NCBI GenBank assembly: GCA_025350425.1
Contig: JANXXW010000489.1
Span: 1-6,988, forward strand
DNA: 6,988 nt
Direction: 5' to 3'
Source: Rhodospirillales bacterium
GTDB taxonomy: Bacteria; Pseudomonadota; Alphaproteobacteria; Acetobacterales; Acetobacteraceae
Numbering within the stretch: position 1 is the first letter of the stretch; the number at the start of each line of letters is the position of its first letter. The notes under the pieces were generated by a model. It saw only the letters and a program-made list of their open reading frames with translations. It did not search any database and was not told where the DNA came from. Below are positions 1-6,988 of the stretch, piece after piece. A program made the translations under genes and the position numbers.

Positions 1-1185
1 CAGGCCCTTGCCGAACGTGGCGCTGCCGACCACGACGGCGCGGCCCTGGTCGGCCAGTGCCGCAGCCAGGATTTCGGCGGCGCTCGCGGTCTGCCCGTCC
101 ACCAGCACCACGACCGGCCGGCCGGCCGCGAGGTCCTGGCCATCGACGGCGTAATCGTGGTTGGCACCGTCGCCCCGCCCAATGGTGCGCACGACCGTGC
201 CGCTCGACAGCAGGGTCGATGCCGCGGCTGCCGCCTGTCGCAACAGGCCGCCGCGATTGCCCCTCAGGTCGAGTACGATGCCGCGTGGCGGATGCGGGCC
301 GGTCACCGCGCTGGCAAGTTCGCGCGCCAGCATCGCGCCTGTGTCACGGTTGAAGCTGGAGACCCGCAGCAGCAGCAGCACGCCGATGCGGCTGGCCGTG
401 ACGGTGTTCGGCACCACCAACTCGCGGGCCAACGTGATCCTGCGCGTGCGTCCGTTGCGGCTCAGCACCTCGATATCGACCACACTGCCCTCCTCACCCG
501 CGAGCAGGCCATTGATGCCGTCGATGTCGGCACCCTCCAGGTCCTGGCCGCCGATCGACAGCAGTTGCTCGCCCACCCGCAGCCCGGCATTGGCGGCTGG
601 GCCATCCGCGACGACCCGGACGACGATGGGGGCGCCGTCGCGGACTGCCACGGCCAGCCCGACTTCGACACGGCCGCGCCGGTCGTTGCGTTCCGCCGTT
701 GCCTCGCGCGGTGGGACATAGCGGGAATAAGGATCGAGATGGCTGAACATCTCATCGAAGAACCCCACGACGATTCTCTGTGCTCCGACGCGCCGCAACA
801 CCTCGGAGCCGTTCCACGCCGCCTGGATTAAACGCGCGGCGAGTTCGCCCCATGCGCGGGCATCGCTTTCAGGAGGCGCGTCGAGCGCCAGGATAGGCCG
901 CTCCGCGACGAACAACCTCGTGGTGCCACCGCCCGATTGGACCAGGACCGTGGGATCGAGCGTGTTGAGGCCGCGTAGTCCCCAAAGCGTTAACTGGGAG
1001 AGCGGCACGGCTTCGATTGTGTTTGGTGCGATGAACGCCAGTGCGCTCGAGGCGACATCGGCGAGCAGCGCGCCGTCAAGGGCCTGACCCGGCGCGAACG
1101 GGTCGGCCCTCGCTGCCCGGTCGGGCCAGTAAACCAGCAGCATGCCCCAGGGCAAAAGGATCAGCAGAAGCCGAGGAAATCTCAC
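1..1185 (-). CDS. S41-family carboxyl-terminal processing protease, exported, 3'-truncated by the window edge
   Basis: S41 proteases of the CtpA/Prc type cut exported proteins near their C-termini with a Ser-Lys dyad. The window holds 395 codons from the GTG start, with no stop. MRFPRLLLILLPWGMLLVYW followed by PDRAARA-D looks like a signal peptide with signal-peptidase-I cleavage near residue 27; no lipobox cysteine is seen, so a periplasmic location is predicted. FFDEMFSHLDPYSRYVPP at 142-159 is the conserved S41 N-terminal motif. A PDZ domain spans about 170-255 (GPAANAGLRVGEQLLSIGG at 195-213). IVLDLRGNRGGLL at 303-315 and VDGQTASAAEILAAAL at 362-377 carry the protease core: Ser368 is the nucleophile and Lys393 in GSATFGKG the base, 25 residues apart as in plant CtpA and E. 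coli Prc. The remaining C-terminus is outside the window. The gene starts inside the rnr stop codon. The substrate is unknown, and I cannot assign a specific ctp name. Confidence 0.93.
   Translation of the reverse strand, partial: MRFPRLLLILLPWGMLLVYWPDRAARADPFAPGQALDGALLADVASSALAFIAPNTIEAVPLSQLTLWGLRGLNTLDPTVLVQSGGGTTRLFVAERPILALDAPPESDARAWGELAARLIQAAWNGSEVLRRVGAQRIVVGFFDEMFSHLDPYSRYVPPREATAERNDRRGRVEVGLAVAVRDGAPIVVRVVADGPAANAGLRVGEQLLSIGGQDLEGADIDGINGLLAGEEGSVVDIEVLSRNGRTRRITLARELVVPNTVTASRIGVLLLLRVSSFNRDTGAMLARELASAVTGPHPPRGIVLDLRGNRGGLLRQAAAAASTLLSSGTVVRTIGRGDGANHDYAVDGQDLAAGRPVVVLVDGQTASAAEILAAALADQGRAVVVGSATFGKGL
1105..1185 (-). other. Predicted signal peptide of the S41 protease
   Basis: Residues 1-27 have a short basic start (Arg2, Arg5), a hydrophobic core from Leu6 to about Trp20 and the small-residue motif ARA before Asp28, the layout of a Sec signal peptide. 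There is no twin-arginine motif. An uncleaved membrane anchor is the main alternative, since the core is long enough to span a membrane. A start at the internal ATG (1143-1141, Met15) would destroy this feature, which argues for the GTG start. Confidence 0.7.
1182..1185 (-). promoter_or_regulatory. GTGA stop/start overlap between rnr and the S41 protease gene
   Basis: On the minus strand the four bases GTGA contain the GTG start of the protease gene (1185-1183) and the TGA stop of rnr (1184-1182). No purine-rich Shine-Dalgarno lies in the 15 bases upstream, which end GCGACGGCG. This arrangement is the usual sign of termination-reinitiation coupling, so protease synthesis probably depends on ribosomes finishing rnr. 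The start is supported because it alone gives a complete signal peptide. Confidence 0.75.
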
Positions 1186-3410
1186 CGCCGTCGCGAGGAC
1201 GCGCCTGCACGGACGCCGTTTTTCCCGGCCCCACGCTCTCCAGCTCCCCGCTCTCCAGCTCCCCGCTCTGCAGCCCCACGCTCTGTTGCCCCACGTTCTG
1301 CAGCCAGGGCGAACATCAGGCTTCCGGTGATGGCATTGGCTTCGGCCAGGCGCACTTCCAACTCCTGCGCCAGGTGGAAGCTGCGGTGGCTGCGCCGTCC
1401 GGTCAGGCTATGGGTCGCCTCGTCGTGCACGTAGAAATCATCGGGCAACGAAGACATCGGCAACAGTCCACTGGCCCCGCTTCCCTCGACCGTTACAAAC
1501 AAACCGAAACGAGTGACCCCGGAGACGCGGGCGGTGAAGGTCGCGCCCACCTTGTCGGCCATATAAGCCGCCAGATAGCGGTCGATCGCGTCACGCTCGG
1601 CCAACGCGGCCCGGCGTTCGGTGGCGGTGATATGCTCGGCCGTGTCGGCCAGCCCCGCCGCTTCTCCCTCGGTCAGCGCGCCCATGCCGAGCTTCAGCCC
1701 CCGGATCATGGCGCGATGCACTTGAAGGTCTGCGTAGCGCCGGATCGGGCTGGTGAAGTGGGCGTAGCGCGGCAAGGCCAAGCCGAAATGACCAATGTTC
1801 TCTGGGTTATAGGCGGCCTGGGACTGGCTTCGCAGCACCACATCGTTCACCAACGGTGCCTCCTCGGTACCGGACACGCGGCTCAGGATGCGGTCGAGGT
1901 CGCGGGGGTGGATCTGGTCGCCGGGCGGTAGCGTGATGCCAAGCCCGTGCAGGAACGTCCGCAGGTTCTCCAGCTTCTCCTCGGAGGGCGGTGCGTGAAC
2001 GCGGTAGACGCAGGGCTGGTGCAGCCGCTCGAGTTCCTCGGCCGCACAAACGTTCGCCAGCACCATGAACTCTTCGATGAGGCGGTGGCTGTCGAGCCGG
2101 GGGCGCGGGGCGATGGAGGCGACGTGGCCCTGCTCGTCCAGCACCACCTTCCGCTCGGGCAGATCGAGGTCGAGCGTGCCGCGCGCGACGCGGGCGCCCA
2201 GCAGGGCGCTGAACGCAGCATAAAGTGGCGCGATGGGCAGGCCGAGATCTTCACCTGAGTCATGCGCGGCCTGCACCTGCTCGTAGGTGAGGCGCGCGGC
2301 GCTCCGCATCAGGCCCCGGCCGAAGCTGTGGGCCTGCTTGCGGCCGCTGGAATCCACGCGCATTTCCACGAACAGGCAACCGCGCGGCTCAAGCGGCTTG
2401 AGGCTGCACCAGCCGTTGGACAGCGCCTCGGGCAGCATCGGCACCACCCGGTCAGGGAAGTAACAGGAGTTGCCGCGCTTGCGAGCCTCCCGGTCCAGCG
2501 CCGAACCTGGCCGGACGTAGTGTGCGACATCGGCGATGGCGACGATCAGGCGAAATCCCGCGCCGTCCGGTTCTGCGAATACCGCGTCATCGAAATCGCG
2601 CGCGTCCTCGCCATCGATGGTGACGAGCGGGAGGTCGCGGAGGTCGGTGCGCCCACGCACGGTGACGGCGCGGGCCTTCTCGGCCTCGGCGATGGCCTCC
2701 TCGGGAAACACCTGCGGGATATCGTGGGTGTGAAGCACCACGAGGCTGACCGATTTGGCCTCGCCAACGCGACCGAGCCGTTCGGTCACGCGGGCGGGCT
2801 TGAGACCATACGTGCTGGCGGTCGGCAGCGGTTCGGCCAGCACGAATTCGCCGGCCTCGGCACCGCCTTCCTCACCGGGCGGCACGGTCCATTCAGCCTT
2901 GGAACGCCGGTCGGTCGGTTGGATGCGGCCGCCATACGTGCCGGGGGTGAACACGCCGAGCACGCGGCCCGGCGCGTCCGTCAGACGCTTGAGGGTGCGG
3001 CCCTCGAAGCGGCCGGTGCCGATCGGGCGCAATTTTGCCAGCACTCTCTCGCCCGGAGCCAGTGCTGGGGTGCCGCGCGGTTCGGGATGCATCATCACCA
3101 GCGGCGACGGGCCTTGGCCCTCCCACTCGACCGGGCGCCCGACAGCGTCGCCGTCCGGGTCCGTGCCGGTGATCCGCACGATGGTCGCGTCCGGCAGCCG
3201 GCCTGCGGCGGTGAAGCGCTTATGCCCCGCGGGCGCCACTTCGCCGCTGCCGCCGAGACTTTTCAGCAAGCCCTTGAGGGCGATCTGATGCTCCGGCCCA
3301 AGGCCGAAATGGCGCGCGACTTCGCGTTTGCCGACGCGACCGGGGGCGGCGCGGATGAACTGCTTAATATCGTCGCGGGAGGGAAGGCTAACCGGCTGCT
3401 TTTTCGACAT
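1182..3410 (-). CDS. rnr: Ribonuclease R (RNB-family 3'-5' exoribonuclease)
   Basis: RNase R degrades RNA processively from the 3' end and can pass through structured RNA, acting in mRNA, rRNA and tmRNA-linked turnover in the cytoplasm. The 742 residues show an N-terminal winged-helix-like segment (about 10-65), OB/cold-shock-type domains (about 70-225), the RNB catalytic domain (about 255-570) and a C-terminal S1 RNA-binding domain (about 620-700). The RNB active site reads IDGEDARDFDDAV, giving Asp266, Asp272, Asp274 and Asp275, the four metal-binding aspartates of the family. Tyr317 in NSCYFPDRVVPMLPEALSN fits the conserved RNA-stacking position. HFTSPIRRYADLQVHR at 551-566 is the RNB signature. 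The ATG starts seven bases after the topA stop, and no strong Shine-Dalgarno is visible, so coupling to topA translation is likely. The last 40 residues are a pentapeptide repeat tail plus an Arg-rich end. The TGA stop overlaps the GTG start of the next gene. Confidence 0.97.
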   Translation of the reverse strand: MSKKQPVSLPSRDDIKQFIRAAPGRVGKREVARHFGLGPEHQIALKGLLKSLGGSGEVAPAGHKRFTAAGRLPDATIVRITGTDPDGDAVGRPVEWEGQGPSPLVMMHPEPRGTPALAPGERVLAKLRPIGTGRFEGRTLKRLTDAPGRVLGVFTPGTYGGRIQPTDRRSKAEWTVPPGEEGGAEAGEFVLAEPLPTASTYGLKPARVTERLGRVGEAKSVSLVVLHTHDIPQVFPEEAIAEAEKARAVTVRGRTDLRDLPLVTIDGEDARDFDDAVFAEPDGAGFRLIVAIADVAHYVRPGSALDREARKRGNSCYFPDRVVPMLPEALSNGWCSLKPLEPRGCLFVEMRVDSSGRKQAHSFGRGLMRSAARLTYEQVQAAHDSGEDLGLPIAPLYAAFSALLGARVARGTLDLDLPERKVVLDEQGHVASIAPRPRLDSHRLIEEFMVLANVCAAEELERLHQPCVYRVHAPPSEEKLENLRTFLHGLGITLPPGDQIHPRDLDRILSRVSGTEEAPLVNDVVLRSQSQAAYNPENIGHFGLALPRYAHFTSPIRRYADLQVHRAMIRGLKLGMGALTEGEAAGLADTAEHITATERRAALAERDAIDRYLAAYMADKVGATFTARVSGVTRFGLFVTVEGSGASGLLPMSSLPDDFYVHDEATHSLTGRRSHRSFHLAQELEVRLAEANAITGSLMFALAAERGATERGAAERGAGERGAGERGAGKNGVRAGASSRRR
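1233..1307 (-). repeat. 15-bp tandem repeat, five units, in the 3' end of rnr
   Basis: Five consecutive 15-base units fill 1233-1307. On the coding strand they read CTGGCTGCAGAACGT, GGGGCAACAGAGCGT, GGGGCTGCAGAGCGG, GGAGCTGGAGAGCGG and GGAGCTGGAGAGCGT, encoding LAAER, GATER, GAAER, GAGER and GAGER. The last two units differ by one base. A decayed sixth unit (GAGKN) follows. The first unit is the natural end of the S1 region (MFALAAER), so the array looks like expansion of that sequence by slippage or unequal exchange. The period is a multiple of three, so gain or loss of units keeps the rnr frame. Confidence 0.9.
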
Positions 3411-3417
3411 CGATGTC

Positions 3418-6141
3418 TTACGCCTGCTTCGCCTTGCGAATCGCGGGCGCCTTCTTCTTTACGGCCCTGCGGGTCGCTGGTTTCTTTTTCGGAGCGGCCT
3501 TGGCTGCTGGTGCCTTGGCTGCTGGCGACTTCGCCGCCGAAGCTTTTGCCGCCGGAGTTTTTGCCACGGTAGCTTTTGCTACGGGTGCCGCCTTCTTGCC
3601 GCCTCGCGCCGGCTTGCCCTTGGCTTTCAGCACCTTGCCCTTCTCTGCCAGCAAAGCCACCGCGTCTTCTAGCGTGATTTCTTCCATGATCATGTCGCGG
3701 GCGAGGTTGGCGACCCGGTTGCCATGCTGCGCATATGGTCCGAACCGCCCCTTGCGGATCAGAACCGGCTCCTTGTCCGCCGGATGTGACCCGAGGGTGC
3801 GCACGCTTGCCAGTTTTTTGGCGAGCACATCGACCGCGCGATTGAGGCCTACGGCCAGCACCTCGTCGTCCTTGTCGAGCGACGCGAACACGCCGCCCAT
3901 CTTCACATACGGTCCGAACCGCCCGATCCCGGCCTCGATCGGCTCCTTGGCCTCGGGATGGATGCCGACGATGCGCGGCAGCGACAACAGGCCGAGCGCC
4001 ATCTCCAGCGTCAGGGTGTCGCCGTCCATACCCTTGGGCAGCGAGGTTCGGCGCGGCCGGGTCTTGCTGTCCTTGATCTGCTCGCCTTGCTGCGCGTACA
4101 GCCCATACGGCCCACGCCGAACCGATACATCCTCGCCAGTGTCGGGATGGTGGCCGAGCACGCGCATCCCCTCCTTCAACGTGTCGCCCGCCTCGTCGCT
4201 ACCTTCGATGGCGAGCCGGCGCGTATATTGGCAACCGGGGTAGTTGGAGCAGCCGATGAAGCTGCCGTGCCGCCCCAGCTTCAGCCCGAGCCGGCCCTTC
4301 TGGCAGGACGGGCAGCCACGCGGGTCCGTGCCATCGTCGCGCGGTGGGAAGAAATGCTCGCCGAGATCACGGTCCAGCGCGTCGATGACGTCGCTGATCT
4401 TGAGCTCCTTGGTCGAGTCGATAGCGCGCGAGAAATCGATCCAGAAAGCGCGCATCACGTCGCGCCATTCGGCCTTGCCGTCCGAGATCGCGTCCAGCTG
4501 GTTTTCCAGCCCGGCGGTGAAGTCCGGATCAACGTAGCGTTCGAAGAAACTTGTCAGGAACGCCGTCACCAGCCGGCCACGGTCTTCCGGCATGAAGCGG
4601 CGTTTATCCAGCTTCACGTAGTTTCGGTCTTGCAGCACCGTCAGGATCGAGGCGTAGGTGGACGGGCGGCCGATGCCCAGTTCCTCCATCTTCTTCACCA
4701 GGCTGGCCTCGGAAAAGCGCGGCGCCGGCTGGGTGAAGTGCTGGTCGGCGCTGATCGCCCCCCGCTTCAGCGGATCGCGCTCCGTCATCGGCGGCAGCAT
4801 CTTGTTGTCCTCCTCGCCGCTCGCCTTGTCCTCGGTGTCGTCGAGATCCTCGCGATACAGCTTGAGGTAGCCGTCGAACGCCAGGATCGAGCCGGTCGCA
4901 CGCAGCTTCGGGCCGTTCGGCTTGGTGGGATCGGCAAGCTCCACGCTCACCTGGTCCAGTTCGGCGGATTGCATCTGCGACGCCACGGCGCGCTTCCAGA
5001 TAAGCTCGTATAGGCGGCGCTGGTCCGAGTTCAGATATTGCGCAACGTTCTCGAGCGTGCGTTCCACGCCGGTCGGACGGATCGCCTCGTGCGCTTCCTG
5101 CGCGTTCTTGGCTTTGCTGACGTATTCGCGGGGGGCCACGGGCAGGTATTTGGCACCGTAGGCTTGGTTTACGTGCTCGCGGATCTCGCCGACCGCCTCG
5201 CGCGCCATCTGCACGCCGTCGGTTCGCATATAGGTGATCAGGCCGACGGTCTCGCCACCGATATCCACGCCCTCATACAGGCCCTGGGCCAGCCGCATCG
5301 TCTGTTGCGCGCCGAAACCGAGCTTGCGGGAGCTTTCCTGCTGCAATGTTGAGGTGGTGAACGGCGCCGGCGGGTTGCGCTTGACGCGGCGACGCTCGAC
5401 CGAGGACACGGCGTAGTCGTCACCCTCGACCAGCGACTTCGCGCGATGCGCCAATTCGGTGTTGTTCAGGTCGAACTGATCGAGCCGCTTGCCGTCGAGA
5501 TGCGTGAGGCGGGCGGTAAACGGGGCGCCGGCGGGGGTGGTGAAATGGCCCTCCACGCTCCAATACTCGCGCGGACGGAACGCCTCGATTTCGGCCTCAC
5601 GCTCGCAGATCAGGCGCAGCGCCACGGACTGGACGCGCCCGGCGCTGCGGCTGCCGGGCAGTTTGCGCCACAGCACCGGCGAAAGAGTGAAACCCACGAG
5701 GTAGTCGAGCGCCCGGCGTGCGAGGTAGGCCTCGATCAACGGCATATCCAGGTCACGCGGGTGCTTCATCGCGTATTGGACGGCGTTGCGGGTGATCTCG
5801 TTGAACGTGATCCGGCGTACGATCAGGCCGCCGAGCAGTTTCTTTTCATCCAGCATCGCACGCACATGCCAACTGATCGCCTCTCCCTCGCGATCGGGGT
5901 CGGTTGCCAAATAGAGCGTTTTCGCCCCCTTGAGGGCTTTGGCGATCGCTGCGATCTGACGCGCGCCCCGCTCGTCGGCCGCCCAATCCATCTCGAAATT
6001 CTGGTCCGGCCGGACGCTGCCATCCTTGGGCGGCAGGTCGCGCACGTGGCCAAAACTGGCAAGGACAGTAAATCCATCGCCAAGGTATTTGTTTATGGTC
6101 TTGGCCTTGGCAGGCGATTCTACGACGACGACGTCCGTCAT
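3418..6141 (-). CDS. topA: DNA topoisomerase I (type IA, omega protein)
   Basis: This 907-residue enzyme relaxes negative supercoils by cutting one DNA strand through a 5'-phosphotyrosine link and passing the other strand through. The Toprim domain opens the protein: VVVESPAKAKTINKYL near residues 4-20 with acidic Glu9, then ATDPDREGEA at 79-88 giving Asp81, Asp83 and Glu85 of the metal site. The catalytic tyrosine is Tyr304 in LITYMRTDG, with the conserved Arg306 beside it. SLVKKMEELGIGRPSTYASI (around 480-499) is a further type IA signature. After about residue 600 comes one four-cysteine zinc site (Cys610, Cys613, Cys631, Cys637), where E. coli TopA has three, and then GPY-type C-terminal repeats near 676-686, 739-749 and 797-807. 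Residues 839-907 form a Lys/Ala-rich basic tail. The ATG follows an AGGA site and begins the canonical N-terminus directly. The stop is seven bases before rnr. All catalytic residues are intact and the length is normal for Alphaproteobacteria. Confidence 0.98.
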   Translation of the reverse strand: MTDVVVVESPAKAKTINKYLGDGFTVLASFGHVRDLPPKDGSVRPDQNFEMDWAADERGARQIAAIAKALKGAKTLYLATDPDREGEAISWHVRAMLDEKKLLGGLIVRRITFNEITRNAVQYAMKHPRDLDMPLIEAYLARRALDYLVGFTLSPVLWRKLPGSRSAGRVQSVALRLICEREAEIEAFRPREYWSVEGHFTTPAGAPFTARLTHLDGKRLDQFDLNNTELAHRAKSLVEGDDYAVSSVERRRVKRNPPAPFTTSTLQQESSRKLGFGAQQTMRLAQGLYEGVDIGGETVGLITYMRTDGVQMAREAVGEIREHVNQAYGAKYLPVAPREYVSKAKNAQEAHEAIRPTGVERTLENVAQYLNSDQRRLYELIWKRAVASQMQSAELDQVSVELADPTKPNGPKLRATGSILAFDGYLKLYREDLDDTEDKASGEEDNKMLPPMTERDPLKRGAISADQHFTQPAPRFSEASLVKKMEELGIGRPSTYASILTVLQDRNYVKLDKRRFMPEDRGRLVTAFLTSFFERYVDPDFTAGLENQLDAISDGKAEWRDVMRAFWIDFSRAIDSTKELKISDVIDALDRDLGEHFFPPRDDGTDPRGCPSCQKGRLGLKLGRHGSFIGCSNYPGCQYTRRLAIEGSDEAGDTLKEGMRVLGHHPDTGEDVSVRRGPYGLYAQQGEQIKDSKTRPRRTSLPKGMDGDTLTLEMALGLLSLPRIVGIHPEAKEPIEAGIGRFGPYVKMGGVFASLDKDDEVLAVGLNRAVDVLAKKLASVRTLGSHPADKEPVLIRKGRFGPYAQHGNRVANLARDMIMEEITLEDAVALLAEKGKVLKAKGKPARGGKKAAPVAKATVAKTPAAKASAAKSPAAKAPAAKAAPKKKPATRRAVKKKAPAIRKAKQA
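3421..3627 (-). repeat. Lys/Ala-rich repetitive tail of TopA (H1-like)
   Basis: This segment encodes TopA residues 839-907. It is almost entirely Lys, Ala, Pro and Arg, with an irregular AAK/PAAK repeat between residues 852 and 886 (for example TPAAKASAAK, then SPAAKAPAAK) and a KKKPATRRAVKKK cluster behind it. It resembles the disordered basic tails of histone-H1-like and other bacterial DNA-binding proteins. The DNA shows imperfect repeats of GCTGCTGG/CCAGCAGC type on the two strands rather than exact units. From established work on other bacterial TopA proteins, such basic tails raise DNA affinity and processivity; that role here is inferred. The tail lies beyond all zinc and GPY repeats, so the catalytic core does not depend on it. 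Confidence 0.8.
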
Positions 6142-6169
6142 GTGATCCTAAAACGCAAGGTTCGGGCGT
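6142..6169 (-). promoter_or_regulatory. dprA-topA intergenic gap with probable topA ribosome binding site
   Basis: These 28 bases are the only spacer between dprA and topA. On the minus strand AGGA (6146-6149) lies four bases before the topA ATG, a plausible if slightly close Shine-Dalgarno site. There is no hairpin-plus-T-run terminator, which supports read-through from dprA into topA. The gap is too short for a confident promoter call; a topA promoter inside dprA cannot be excluded by eye. Confidence 0.55.
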
Positions 6170-6988
6170 TCAGCCTGGTTGGGCGAGCAGAGCCACGCGG
6201 TTACCCGGTAGCCGTTCCAGGCGTCCAGCGATTTCGAGGTCTAACAAGGCCGATGCCGCCGCAGCGGCTGACAACTGGCAGTGACGGATCAGAACGTCAA
6301 CCGAGGCCGGCGCGGGACCCAGCAACGTCAACAGCGCTTGGCGGGTACTTTCCTGTTCTGCGACCGGCATGACGGCGACCTCGTCCCACGCGATTTCGGG
6401 TTCACGCAGGCCGTCGGGCAGAGTGTCGCGGGCGAACATCGGGTCACGGGCGATGCCTTCACGGAGCGGGTGATCGGGCAGGTTGGCCAACACGTCGGCG
6501 GCGGTTTCGGTCAGATGTGCGCCCTGGCGCAGCAGGTCGTTGCTCCCCCGGCAGCGCGGGTCCATCGGCGAGCCGAGCACGGCGAACAGTTCGCGGTGAT
6601 ACTCCTGCGCGAGACGGGCGGTGATGAGGCTGCCGGAGCGGGGCGCCGCCTCGATCACAACCACGCCGAGCGAAAGACCGGCGATCACGCGGTTGCGGCG
6701 CGGGAAGTGGCGGGCCAGGGGCGTCGTGCCCAGCGGCATCTCGGAGACGACGGCACCAGTTTCGGCGATGCGCGCCTGGAGGTTGGCATTCTCCGGGGGA
6801 TAGACGACATCGAGGCCGCCGGCCACGCAGGCGATGGTGATCCCGGCGGACAATGCGCCCTTATGTGCCGCGCTATCGATGCCCCGCGCGAGGCCCGAGA
6901 CGACGCTGGTTCCCCCGCCCGCTAGTTCGGCCGCAAGGTTCTCGGCCATCGCCCGGCCATTGGAGGAGGCATTCCGGCTGCCGACCAG
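6170..6988 (-). CDS. dprA: DNA processing protein DprA (Smf), 5'-truncated by the window edge
   Basis: DprA binds single-stranded DNA in the cytoplasm, protects incoming DNA during natural transformation and loads RecA on it. The window holds the last 272 residues; the frame stays open to the edge, so the true start and the N-terminal SAM-like domain lie outside. The visible part is the Rossmann-like core: LVGSRNAS at residues 1-8, SGLARGID at 31-38 followed by AAH, AGGLDVVYPPEN at 56-67, FPRRNRVIAG at 93-102 and EAAPRSGSLITARLA at 111-125, all family hallmarks. The last 60 or so residues, containing LIRHCQLSAAAAASALLDLE and ending near GNRVALL, fit the winged-helix DprA C-terminal domain. 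The first internal Met (ending at 6949) cannot be the start because GSRNAS upstream of it is core sequence. The stop is 28 bp before topA, suggesting cotranscription. In non-competent species the gene is widely retained, so presence alone does not prove transformability. The identification is secure. Confidence 0.96.
   Translation of the reverse strand: MVGSRNASSNGRAMAENLAAELAGGGTSVVSGLARGIDSAAHKGALSAGITIACVAGGLDVVYPPENANLQARIAETGAVVSEMPLGTTPLARHFPRRNRVIAGLSLGVVVIEAAPRSGSLITARLAQEYHRELFAVLGSPMDPRCRGSNDLLRQGAHLTETAADVLANLPDHPLREGIARDPMFARDTLPDGLREPEIAWDEVAVMPVAEQESTRQALLTLLGPAPASVDVLIRHCQLSAAAAASALLDLEIAGRLERLPGNRVALLAQPG

Noticed and set aside
367..378. Four CAG triplets in a row, a possible trinucleotide repeat
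   Set aside because: On the coding strand they are four CTG leucine codons in the S41 protease at a position where a hydrophobic strand is expected; too short to be notable.
157..831. Overlapping plus-strand open frames opposite the S41 protease gene
   Set aside because: The minus-strand frame here carries PDZ and Ser-Lys protease motifs without interruption, so these are shadows.
1141..1143. Internal ATG as an alternative start of the S41 protease
   Set aside because: It would remove the basic end and half of the hydrophobic core of the signal peptide, while the upstream GTG fits the stop/start overlap.
1041..1931. 296-codon plus-strand open frame with a Ser/Pro/Cys-rich repeat segment
   Set aside because: The apparent protein repeat is the complement of the 15-bp array in rnr read in another frame; the rest is antisense to conserved RNB/S1 sequence.
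3411..3417. Possible terminator or promoter between topA and rnr
   Set aside because: Seven bases cannot hold either, and no hairpin with a T run is seen around the junction.
2262..3572. 436-codon plus-strand open frame antisense to rnr and the end of topA
   Set aside because: It runs opposite to well-supported rnr coding sequence, has no recognisable domain and a composition typical of high-GC shadow frames.
3958..5013. 351-codon plus-strand open frame antisense to topA
   Set aside because: It overlaps the conserved TopA core on the other strand and shows no motifs; a GC-driven shadow.
5446..6372. 308-codon plus-strand open frame crossing the topA-dprA junction
   Set aside because: It is antisense to the conserved Toprim region and the dprA 3' end and has no family motif.

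Overview
The window is a densely packed, GC-rich block in which every real gene lies on the minus strand. Read in transcription order (high to low coordinates) it holds dprA (5' end outside the window), topA, rnr and an S41-family carboxyl-terminal processing protease gene (3' end outside the window). The high GC content, the near-absence of intergenic DNA, the dprA-topA-rnr order and the protein sequences (TopA with one four-cysteine zinc site and a Lys/Ala-rich tail, RNase R of 742 aa) suggest an alphaproteobacterium. Acetobacteraceae/Rhodospirillales is my best guess, but it is an inference from general resemblance and not from a search.

Layout: 6988-6170 dprA (DNA-uptake and recombination mediator, partial); 28 bp gap carrying the topA ribosome binding site; 6141-3418 topA (DNA topoisomerase I, complete); 7 bp gap; 3410-1182 rnr (RNase R, complete); a 4 bp GTGA overlap; 1185-1 S41 protease with an N-terminal signal peptide (catalytic Ser and Lys present, cut just after the Lys). 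There is no gene-free stretch above 30 bp. I see no RNA gene, terminator, mobile element or CRISPR array. The many long open frames on the plus strand are antisense shadows caused by high GC.

The spacing implies one polycistronic unit. The products act in different places: DprA, TopA and RNase R handle DNA and RNA in the cytoplasm, while the S41 protease is predicted to be exported. They probably share transcription more than a common pathway. All key catalytic residues that can be checked are intact.

This is a housekeeping region and I do not see a previously undescribed system in it. The points worth a second look are a 15-bp in-frame tandem repeat that extends the C-terminus of RNase R, the histone-H1-like Lys/Ala repeat tail of TopA, the GTGA stop/start junction between rnr and the protease gene, and the unusually long N-terminal region of the protease.
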